A stretch of 64,000 nt of DNA from Bacteroidaceae bacterium (lineage in GTDB: Bacteria > Bacteroidota > Bacteroidia > Bacteroidales > Bacteroidaceae). Positions within the stretch are counted from its first letter, which is position 1. The number at the start of each line of letters is the position of its first letter. Positions 8,217-15,887 of the stretch are shown here, piece by piece. The DNA lies in contig JAFROT010000022.1 of assembly GCA_017429525.1 (NCBI GenBank), positions 1 through 64,000 on the forward strand, given 5' to 3'. Made by a program: the position numbers and the translations under genes. Under the pieces are notes generated by a model. The model was not told the DNA's origin. It ran no database searches and saw only the letters and a list, made by a program, of their open reading frames with translations.

Positions 8217-10349
8217 ATGAGTAACCTAAAGGCTCTTTTCCTGGCAGCGGGCATGGCATGCTTCACGTCGTGGGCCAACGCCCAGACTGACGCCACCATT
8301 GTCGAGCGTCCTGCTATGGGAACATCGGCTAACTATCCCGTTTATCGTGCGCCTCTCCATGGCGGACGGCTGCTGAAACTGCCGGTCGGTCGGGTGCAAC
8401 CGCGTGGATGGTTGCGCGAGGTGCTGAACCGTCAGCGCGATGGCCTCTGTGGACAACTCGGGACGGTAAGTGCCTGGCTGGATAAGAAAGGAAACCAATG
8501 GCTCTCGGCCACGGGCGACCACGGATGGGAAGAGGTCCCTTACTGGTTGCGCGGCTATGCCAGCATGGCCTATATCCTCGGTGATGAAGCCTTGAAGGCA
8601 GAAGCACAGACCTGGTTTGAGGGCGTGTTCAAGAACCTCAGTGCCGATGGTTTCCTTGGGCCTCGTAACACCTCTAACGGCCGGCCTGAGGTGTGGGCGC
8701 AGATGATCATGCTCTGGGCGCTGCAGACTTATTATGAATATAGCGGCGACGAGCGTGTGCTCACAGCTATGACCAACTATTTCAAGTGGGAACAGACGGT
8801 TCCCGATGAGCAGTTCCTTGAAGACTATTGGGAGAACAAGCGCGGTGGCGACAACGCGTGGAGTGTCATCTGGTTGTACAACCGCACGGGTGATGCATCG
8901 CTGCCGCCGCTCATTGAGAAGCTCCATCGCAATACGGCTAATTGGACACTTCCCGCCGACCTGCCGAACTGGCATGGCGTGAACATTGCTCAGGGCTTCC
9001 GTGAGCCGGCTACCTATTATATATATACGGGCGATGAGGATATGCTGCAGGCCGCTTACAACAATCAGGCCGAGATACGTCGTCGCTACGGACAAGTGCC
9101 TGGCGGCATGTATGGCGCCGACGAGAATGCGCGTGCGGGTTATGCTGACCCTCGTCAGGGTGCTGAGACTTGTGCGCTTGTCGAGCAGATGGCCTCAGAC
9201 GAAATCATGATGGGCATCACGGGCGATCCGTCGTGGGCCGACCATTGCGAGGACGTCGCCCTGAACACCTTCACGGCGGCGATGATGCCCGATATGCGTG
9301 CGTTGCGCTACATCACATCGCCCAATATGGCCATCAGCGATGGGCGCAACCATGCGCCAAGCATCGACAACAGTCTGCGTGGCATGCTCTCGATGAGCCC
9401 TTTCAGCAGCCGCTGTTGCCAGCATAATCATGGAATGGGCTGGCCCTACTATACCGAACATCTCGTCATGGCCACCACCGATGGCGGTTTGGCTACGATG
9501 CTGTATGCGGCCAGCGAGACCACGGCTCTTGTGGCTGATGGCCAAAGCGTTCGGCTGGTGGAGGAGACTCACTATCCGTTTGAGGAGGATATCCAGCTGA
9601 CCATTCACACTTCCAAGTCCATGAACTTCCCGCTCTACCTGCGCATTCCAGCATGGGCTGACGGCGCGGAGGTTAGCGTCCTTCGGGGTGCCGAAGCGAC
9701 CAAAGGTCGTGCGAAGGGAAGCGTTAACGATAACGAAAACGTTAATGTGAAGGCAGAGGCTGGCAAGTATGTACGCTTGCAGCGCACGTGGAAGGATGGC
9801 GATGTTGTCCGACTTCATCTGCCGATGCAGCTCCATGCTCGTGTGTGGCCGTTGAACAAGTCAAGCGTCAGCTTCGATTATGGCCCCTTGACCCTCTCGC
9901 TGCGAATTGATGAGGATTACCGCAAGCGTGATAGCCGCGACCACGATATCGTGCAGGACGACTCCCACTGGCAGCCCAATGTCGACGCTTCGTTGTGGCC
10001 GGCTTGGGAAATCTTTGCTGCCTCACCGTGGAACTATGGCGCTGTCGTCGGCGATGACAATTTGCCGAAGTCATTCCATGTCAGTCGGCGCGCATGGCCA
10101 GCAGACAATTATCCATTCACGCTCGATGCCGTGCCGCTGGAGTTCACCATTACGGGCTGCGCTATTCCCAGCTGGGGCATGGACGATACGGGCATGACAG
10201 GCCTCCTGCCCAGCCGCTTCCAACCGCACGAAGAGACCCACGAGGTCCTGCGTCTCGTGCCTATGGGGGCTGCTCGCCTCCGAATAGCTTCCTTCCCACG
10301 CCTTGTCGAGAGTGATGTCACAGACGATTGCGAGGAAGAGGAGAGTTGA
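8217..10349 (+). CDS. GH127-type (DUF1680) glycoside hydrolase, probable beta-L-arabinofuranosidase
   Basis: A 710-residue exported enzyme: signal peptide 1-22, an (alpha/alpha) barrel of the DUF1680 family, and C-terminal beta-sandwiches. GH127 enzymes remove terminal beta-L-arabinofuranose using a zinc-bound cysteine nucleophile. The expected residues are visible: the E-T-C motif (E317, C319) and the adjacent pair C400-C401 in SRCCQHNHG. GH146 is a close relative and cannot be excluded. A short Asn-rich insertion (about residues 500-512, GSVNDNENVNVK) interrupts a sandwich strand region and is encoded by hexanucleotide-like repeats. Unlike most neighbours it has no T9SS-like tail, so it may be periplasmic. 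It follows the 7338 gene by 105 bp of repeat DNA and probably acts in locus 1. Confidence 0.85.
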   Translation: MSNLKALFLAAGMACFTSWANAQTDATIVERPAMGTSANYPVYRAPLHGGRLLKLPVGRVQPRGWLREVLNRQRDGLCGQLGTVSAWLDKKGNQWLSATGDHGWEEVPYWLRGYASMAYILGDEALKAEAQTWFEGVFKNLSADGFLGPRNTSNGRPEVWAQMIMLWALQTYYEYSGDERVLTAMTNYFKWEQTVPDEQFLEDYWENKRGGDNAWSVIWLYNRTGDASLPPLIEKLHRNTANWTLPADLPNWHGVNIAQGFREPATYYIYTGDEDMLQAAYNNQAEIRRRYGQVPGGMYGADENARAGYADPRQGAETCALVEQMASDEIMMGITGDPSWADHCEDVALNTFTAAMMPDMRALRYITSPNMAISDGRNHAPSIDNSLRGMLSMSPFSSRCCQHNHGMGWPYYTEHLVMATTDGGLATMLYAASETTALVADGQSVRLVEETHYPFEEDIQLTIHTSKSMNFPLYLRIPAWADGAEVSVLRGAEATKGRAKGSVNDNENVNVKAEAGKYVRLQRTWKDGDVVRLHLPMQLHARVWPLNKSSVSFDYGPLTLSLRIDEDYRKRDSRDHDIVQDDSHWQPNVDASLWPAWEIFAASPWNYGAVVGDDNLPKSFHVSRRAWPADNYPFTLDAVPLEFTITGCAIPSWGMDDTGMTGLLPSRFQPHEETHEVLRLVPMGAARLRIASFPRLVESDVTDDCEEEES

Positions 10350-10440
10350 AAGTTGAGAGTTGAAAGTTGAAAGTTGAGAGTTGAAAGTTGAGAGTTGAAA
10401 GTTGAGAGTTGAAAGTTCAAAGTTCAAAATTCAAAATTAA
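10346..10440 (+). repeat. Tandem 14-bp repeat (GAGAGTTGAAAGTT)
   Basis: About five copies of GAGAGTTGAAAGTT, with partial units between them, run from the stop codon of the GH127-like gene and decay into TTCAAAGTTCAAAATTCAAAATTAATAATT. No coding role is visible. Confidence 0.9.
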
Positions 10441-10491
10441 TAATTAAAAATTAGAGAAATAACCCTTATTATTAACTAACACTTACTATCT

Positions 10492-13400
10492 ATGAGACAA
10501 AAACTCTTACTCCTGCTGAGCCTCCTGTTATGGGGTTTCAACACGAACGTTGTTCTTGCAGATGACCAGCCCAATGTGACGGTCGTAGAGGACATCGACA
10601 AGTACGAGGGCACTGATCCGTATGTCTTCAATCAGGCAGACGGGAAGGTCTACGTCCTCAACAATGTAGGCGACTACGAGCGTTATGGCGTCTACGAGAG
10701 AGTCAGCACGCTGAAGGTGGCGGGCGGTGGCGACACCGAGATCGAGTACATCGAGACAACGCCCGACATGGCCGTTATCCCTTACATCAACACGGGTTAT
10801 GTCCACAAGGCTAACACCCGCATTGTTGCTGAGGTCAATATCACGGACAACAGTGTTCGCAACTACGAGGCTATCTTCGGTTCGCGTGCCGGCTATGGTA
10901 ACCAGATGTACGTCTTCTTCTGGCGTTTCAATCAGGACAACGCAGGTTGCTTTGCCCGCAATGCCGAGGTTCGTGGCGCACAGCTCATCCCCACGGGTGA
11001 GAAGGTGGTTATCGACGCCAGCGGCGTAGAACTCAACGTCTTCTATCCCGATGACGAAGAGCCGGCTGCAACCATCACGGGCGAGGGCGATCCTGCCGGT
11101 GGTAGCACACCTATGTACATCTTCGACCTCTGCCATGGCGATCACATCGACAACTCGCAGGCCTACTTCAAGCTTTATAGCTTCAAGATCTATGAGGGCG
11201 ACGAACTCGTCATGGATCTGAAACCTTTCGTCTCCTCAACGGGCGATGCCGGTCTGATAGACAAGGTCGGCGGCAAGAAGTTCTTCTCGGGCAATAGCGG
11301 CAAGTTTGTCGTCAGCCCCGATGGTCAGGCTGCCGTATCTGCTGCTGGTGTTACCGTCTACGAGGGTAAGATGGTGTTCAACACGTCCGACAGCAAGCTC
11401 TACAAGTACACTGGTGGCCAGTTCAAGGCTATTGGCGAGCGCACATCCAAGCCCATTGAGTTCACCGACTACAAGAACATGAACAATTGGCAGACCAACG
11501 ATGGTCACAAGAGCGTGTACTGGCCGTCTGAAGGTCGAAGTATCATCGAATATGACGCTAATGACGATGCCAACTACATCGACAACTACAGTGGTATTGG
11601 TGGTTATGAGCCTCTGATGGTCCGCATTCCCGTTGAGGAAGGTGAGGACTACAACTTCATGTTCGACTACGTCGGTTGCGCCTACAATTCGTGGCACAAC
11701 GTGCCGATGCACATCTTCGTCACCAACAAGTATGACCTCGGCACTACTGAGGCCGGTCTGGCTCCCGGTGGTGATGTCCTCGCTACCTTTGAATGTCCGT
11801 TCGATGGCACTGATGGCGAGAAGATTCATGTATCGCTCGACTTCACGGCCCAGCAGGACAATCAGACCATCGTGGCTCAGTTCGGCGACTGCGACGACGG
11901 GGCTAACTTCTGGTTCGAGTTCTATCAGCTCACCGTCTCCAAGTATGTCTATCCCGAGACCTACCCCGCCCTCAATCCCTTCGGCCCGCAGATTGAGCTG
12001 CTCATCCCCGAAATCGAGGCTTACAAGGGCAACACGCTGCCCGCCCTCAAGACTGCTCTCGATGCTGCTGTAGCTGAGGCCAAGGCTTCGCTCAAGAGCG
12101 AGGATCTGGGCGTCCAGAAAGCAGCTCTCGACAAGCTGAAGTCAGCCTATCAGGCCGTTAAGGACAATGACATCACGCTCCTCCAGACGATTATGGCTCT
12201 TGCCAAGGCTGACGGTATCGATGTCACTGAGTACGAAGCCTTCTGCGAGGAAGGTGTCGCAGGTACTGCCGACCAGGTGGATCGTCTGCGCGTAGAGCGT
12301 AAGGTCGCTCACCTTGAGAAGGACCGCAAGAGCGACTGGAAGGGTCACACACCTGCCGAGGGCGACTTCTACCTCTATAATGTAGGCACGGGCGCTTACC
12401 TGACCAGCGGCTCTGACTGGGGCACGCATGCCGCAGTTGGCTATCCTGGTCTCGTGGCTACGCTCATCCCCGCAGAGGGTGGCTACAACCTGCAGTTCCT
12501 CGAGCTCATCCCAGGTGATGCCCGCGACCGCTTCTTCGGCGGCAGTCCTTATGTAGACTGTGCTGACGGTGCCAAGGGTGTATATTCCTTCGAGCCTGTT
12601 GATGGCAAGCCTGGTGTCTACAATATCCATGGCGATCGTGGTTATCTGGCCTTCGATCCTACGGGTAATACCGACACGGGTCGCAAGTTCTACAATACCG
12701 TCACTGGCGAATGGGCTACTCCCGACAACGAGATGGCTGAGTGGATCCTCGTGACGAAGGAAGACCGCCTCGCTGACCTCGATAACGCTACGGAGGAGAA
12801 TCCCGTCGACGTGACTGTGCTCATCCGTGATGCCAGCTTCAACAAGTTCGCCGCTCTTGATAATCCTTGGTTAGGTATCAACCAAGGCTGGGGTTGGGGC
12901 GATGCCGGCTTCGGCGACAAGAACACCGAGACCTGGAACACTCAGGAGTATGAGCTCTCTCAGACCGTTACCCTCCCGCGTCGTGGCGTCTATGAGGTAG
13001 CCGTTCAGGCCTACTATCGCGATGGCAACTTCGAGGATCATGTCAAATCCGTCGCCAATGGCGAGACCCTTGTCGAGGCTCCTGTGTTCTTCGCTAACGA
13101 CAAGACCACTCCGCTCTGCTACATCCACACTGCAGCCGACAAGGCTCCGGGCGAGGGCGACAACTCCGAGATCGGTAATATGCCTAACTCCATGTATCAG
13201 GCTTCGTTGTTCTTCGAGAACGGCCTCTACTGGAATCGCATACGTATCTCTGTCGACGAGGACAACACGGATGTCGTTATCGGTATCCGCAAGGAAGCCG
13301 GCAACCGTGATGGCAACTGGATTGTGGCCGACAACTTCCGTGCCGTTTACCTCGGTCCTAATGCTGATCCCGATGGTATTGCTGGCGTTGCTGCCGTTCC

Positions 13401-13500
13401 CGTTGAGACGCAGGTTATCTATGACCTCGCAGGCCGCCGCCTGGCTAAGCCTGTCAAGGGCGTGAACATCATCAACCACCAGAAGGTAGTGGTGAAGTAA
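10492..13500 (+). CDS. Secreted LamG-like/FIVAR multi-module protein with T9SS-like tail
   Basis: A 1002-residue exported protein and smaller relative of the 2283 product. After the signal peptide (1-23) comes a concanavalin A/LamG-like module of the type common in Bacteroidota (about 80-265: YINTGYVHKANTR, AIFGSRAGYGNQMYVFF, KLYSFKIYEGDELV). Then follow a sandwich module (about 320-485), a helical FIVAR-like segment (about 500-570), a YNVGTGAYLTSGSDWGTHAA module (about 620-760), a second sandwich (about 770-960) and the tail YDLAGRRLAKP...HQKVVVK. The order ricin-like module, sandwich, tail matches its relative. No catalytic residues are recognised. The role is probably glycan binding or display at the cell surface next to the GH127 and GH76 enzymes; this is inferred from modules and context. 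Confidence 0.7.
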   Translation: MRQKLLLLLSLLLWGFNTNVVLADDQPNVTVVEDIDKYEGTDPYVFNQADGKVYVLNNVGDYERYGVYERVSTLKVAGGGDTEIEYIETTPDMAVIPYINTGYVHKANTRIVAEVNITDNSVRNYEAIFGSRAGYGNQMYVFFWRFNQDNAGCFARNAEVRGAQLIPTGEKVVIDASGVELNVFYPDDEEPAATITGEGDPAGGSTPMYIFDLCHGDHIDNSQAYFKLYSFKIYEGDELVMDLKPFVSSTGDAGLIDKVGGKKFFSGNSGKFVVSPDGQAAVSAAGVTVYEGKMVFNTSDSKLYKYTGGQFKAIGERTSKPIEFTDYKNMNNWQTNDGHKSVYWPSEGRSIIEYDANDDANYIDNYSGIGGYEPLMVRIPVEEGEDYNFMFDYVGCAYNSWHNVPMHIFVTNKYDLGTTEAGLAPGGDVLATFECPFDGTDGEKIHVSLDFTAQQDNQTIVAQFGDCDDGANFWFEFYQLTVSKYVYPETYPALNPFGPQIELLIPEIEAYKGNTLPALKTALDAAVAEAKASLKSEDLGVQKAALDKLKSAYQAVKDNDITLLQTIMALAKADGIDVTEYEAFCEEGVAGTADQVDRLRVERKVAHLEKDRKSDWKGHTPAEGDFYLYNVGTGAYLTSGSDWGTHAAVGYPGLVATLIPAEGGYNLQFLELIPGDARDRFFGGSPYVDCADGAKGVYSFEPVDGKPGVYNIHGDRGYLAFDPTGNTDTGRKFYNTVTGEWATPDNEMAEWILVTKEDRLADLDNATEENPVDVTVLIRDASFNKFAALDNPWLGINQGWGWGDAGFGDKNTETWNTQEYELSQTVTLPRRGVYEVAVQAYYRDGNFEDHVKSVANGETLVEAPVFFANDKTTPLCYIHTAADKAPGEGDNSEIGNMPNSMYQASLFFENGLYWNRIRISVDEDNTDVVIGIRKEAGNRDGNWIVADNFRAVYLGPNADPDGIAGVAAVPVETQVIYDLAGRRLAKPVKGVNIINHQKVVVK

Positions 13501-13543
13501 AATGAATGGATGTGCCCTAAGGGCCATCCCATAGTAAGCTGAG

Positions 13544-13574
13544 CGAGGGGAGTCCTGTCATGGGGCTCCCCTCG
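13544..13574. terminator. Hairpin between the 10492 and 13792 genes
   Basis: CGAGGGGAG (13544-13552) pairs with CTCCCCTCG (13566-13574). No run of T follows, so it may be a weak or factor-assisted terminator. Confidence 0.5.
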
Positions 13575-13756
13575 TTGCCGTCGGGGGCAGATGGGTGATT
13601 GATGGGGCCGTGGCTATGGGGGCGACAGGGGCTATGGGCGCAGCTGGAGCGTGCTCCCTGTTTCGCCTGCGTGCCAAAAAAGGATGATTTCTCGTCAAAT
13701 CGCCAGTAGGGTAGAAAATAAATGGCGGCTGATGATGGCGGGAGCAGAAAAATGCG

Positions 13757-13764
13757 TAACTTTG
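13757..13764 (+). promoter_or_regulatory. -7 promoter box for the 13792 GH76 gene
   Basis: TAACTTTG lies 28 bp before the start codon and fits TAnnTTTG. Confidence 0.75.
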
Positions 13765-13791
13765 AAGCGCAAAACATAAACGGCAACTCTT

Positions 13792-15567
13792 ATGAACAGG
13801 TTATTCACTACAATCCTTGCAGCAGCCATGCTCGTTGGCAGCATGAGCGTGGAGGCTCGCGTAGAGACAGGCAAGACCTATCGCATCGAATCGGTGGCGG
13901 CGGACGGCCGTTCGCTGCTGACGTCGAACTCATCGCTGGACACAGGTGTCGACGTCGTGCTGTGGCGGCATACCAACGTCCCCTCGCAGCAATGGACGGT
14001 CGTGGGAACGTCATCGCAGACCACGCTGCGTAACGTCTATTCGACGAGGATGCTGGGCGTGGCCTCCATCACTTCGGGCGCTAAGGCTCGGCAGACGGGG
14101 AATGGCAGCTCAAGCCGTTGGCAGCTGGTGGCTGTCGACGAGGAGGCGAACATCTATCGCATACGCATCAATGCACTTTACCTGAAGGCTGATGCCTCGG
14201 CCACAGACGGTACGGCGCCTACGCTGGCCTCGAACGCACAGGATGACGTCGAGCTGCAATGGCGCTTCGTAGAGCTGGAGCCGCAGAAGGAGTTCACCGC
14301 CGAGATGCGCGAGCAGATGATGGACGACTACATCCGCAAGACGGTGGAGCGCAAAGGCGCCAACTACCGCACCTTCATCGGTGGCGGATGGGGCGAGAGT
14401 GAGCAGCTGGAAGTGGTGTTGGATGCCTACGAGACGACGGGCCGCGAAGACTATCTGAAGCTGGCGAAGGACGTCTACAGCTGGTTCAACCAGAACGTGG
14501 GAACGTCGTGGAACAGGCTGGTCTACACCGACAACTACCACTGGTTTGGTCACGACTTCAACGACGATGTGATGTGGCAGATCATAGCCACCGCACGACT
14601 GGGCTTGCTCTCAGGCACCCAGAACTATATCCGGCAGGCGAAGCGCAACTTCGACATCATCTACGACCGCGCTTACATTCCTTTCACGGGACTGATGCGT
14701 TGGGCTGAGAACACGGGTGACCGCTATGGCACCAACTCGTGCATTGCCGGCCCTGCAGAGGTGGCGGCGTGCTACCTGGGTTTCGCTGGTTGTGGCGAGG
14801 AGTATTTCGAGAAGGCGCGTGACCTGTATGCCGCCCAGCGCTATGTCCTGGCCAATAATATGTCGACGGGCAAGGTCGACGATTCCGTGGTATGGAATCC
14901 CGAGACGCAGCGCGTGAAGAGTCGCAATAGCTGGGGCTCTACCTACAACCAGGGCACGATGTTGGGCGCTGCCTGCATGCTCTATAAATACTATGGCGAC
15001 GAGCAGTATCTGGCTGACGCGAAGAAGATTATGCAGTGGACGCGCTCCAACCTGTGCGACAACCATGGGGTTGTCAACGCTTGTCAGGTGACGGACGGCG
15101 ACTTGGCTGGCTTCAAAGGCATCCTGATGCGCTACGTACGCCGACTCGTGCGCGACCTCGGCGAGACGACCTATGAGAAATGGCTCACGTCGAACGCCAT
15201 GCACGCCTATTGCAATCGCAGCACTGAAGGTGTGACGCCGACGGCTTGGCTGCAGAAGGGCACGGACGACAATACGCGCGACGATTTCGGCCTCTCGACG
15301 GCGGCCAGTGCTGCTGTGAACGTCATCCTCGAGGGCGACCCTGGGTTGCCGTATGCCGAATTATCCAAGCAGGAGGCAGATGGTATTCTTGACGTTAACG
15401 AAAACGGGAACGTAAACTTTTATTGGAACGGGAACGTCGACAATAATGGGAACGATCACGGACGCGTTAACAGGAACGCTGCCTACGACCTTGCAGGCCG
15501 TCGCGTGAAAGCACCTCTCTCGCGCGGCGCCTACGTGATAGGCGGGCATAAAGTCGTGCTGAAGTGA
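13792..15567 (+). CDS. GH76 family alpha-1,6-mannanase with N-terminal ricin-like lectin domain
   Basis: A 591-residue exported enzyme. Order: signal peptide (1-22), ricin-B-like beta-trefoil (about 27-160, with repeated QQW/QWR-type motifs), GH76 (alpha/alpha)6 barrel (about 165-530), an Asn-rich linker (535-562) and a T9SS-like tail (YDLAGRRVKAP...GHKVVLK). GH76 enzymes cut alpha-1,6-mannan, such as the backbone of yeast mannan, with two adjacent aspartates; these are D258-D259 in FNDDVMW. Other family marks are TYNQGTMLGAA and NEAWGSTY-like NSWGSTYNQG. It has its own promoter (13757) and faces the DUF4965/CotH operon tail to tail. A second GH76 is at 56737. The Asn-rich linker is encoded by AACG-type DNA repeats and may be a late insertion. 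Confidence 0.88.
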   Translation: MNRLFTTILAAAMLVGSMSVEARVETGKTYRIESVAADGRSLLTSNSSLDTGVDVVLWRHTNVPSQQWTVVGTSSQTTLRNVYSTRMLGVASITSGAKARQTGNGSSSRWQLVAVDEEANIYRIRINALYLKADASATDGTAPTLASNAQDDVELQWRFVELEPQKEFTAEMREQMMDDYIRKTVERKGANYRTFIGGGWGESEQLEVVLDAYETTGREDYLKLAKDVYSWFNQNVGTSWNRLVYTDNYHWFGHDFNDDVMWQIIATARLGLLSGTQNYIRQAKRNFDIIYDRAYIPFTGLMRWAENTGDRYGTNSCIAGPAEVAACYLGFAGCGEEYFEKARDLYAAQRYVLANNMSTGKVDDSVVWNPETQRVKSRNSWGSTYNQGTMLGAACMLYKYYGDEQYLADAKKIMQWTRSNLCDNHGVVNACQVTDGDLAGFKGILMRYVRRLVRDLGETTYEKWLTSNAMHAYCNRSTEGVTPTAWLQKGTDDNTRDDFGLSTAASAAVNVILEGDPGLPYAELSKQEADGILDVNENGNVNFYWNGNVDNNGNDHGRVNRNAAYDLAGRRVKAPLSRGAYVIGGHKVVLK

Positions 15568-15679
15568 CGGGCTTCGCGAATAGAGCTTGTGCCCAACGCC
15601 TATAGTCGACAGCCCTTACACGTATATTCGTTCCAGCCTTTGCCGCCAATGAACGTCAGCTTCACGATTATACGTTCAG

Positions 15680-15746
15680 AGTTTTCCAACCGGTTGGAAA
15701 ACTGATAAGGAATGTATGTGAAGGGTTTTCCAACTGGTTGGAAAAC
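15680..15746. repeat. Paired palindromes TTTTCCAACC/GGTTGGAAAA
   Basis: The first palindrome (15680-15703) is 24 bp and perfect. The second (15725-15746) differs only in its centre (AACTGGTT). Both are followed by CTGATA(A/G)NGAATGTA. These could be operators for a dimeric protein or RNA hairpins. Confidence 0.85.
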
Positions 15747-15798
15747 TGATAGCGAATGTAGGTTCAGGCTATGGGCATCAGTGGCAGATCGCTAAAAC

Positions 15799-15848
15799 AA
15801 TATCCGCTCAGCCTTGTACGCTTGGAGGTACTCTGCTGAGCGGATATT
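15799..15848. terminator. Bidirectional terminator-like hairpin
   Basis: AATATCCGCTCAGC (15799-15812) pairs perfectly with GCTGAGCGGATATT (15835-15848), followed by CCTTTT on the plus strand. It lies between the converging 13792 and 15888 genes. Confidence 0.75.
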
Positions 15849-15887
15849 CCTTTTAACGTCCGCGGCTAAAGGCGAAGCTCGTAGGCT

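Larger units (their letters stand above)
15568..15887. other. Convergent intergenic region with two large palindromes
   Basis: No gene. It contains two copies of a 36-bp direct repeat, each starting with a palindrome built around TTTTCCAACCGGTTGGAAAA (15680-15703, perfect; 15725-15746, one central change), and a perfect 14-bp stem at 15799-15848 that can terminate transcription from either side. Confidence 0.8.
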
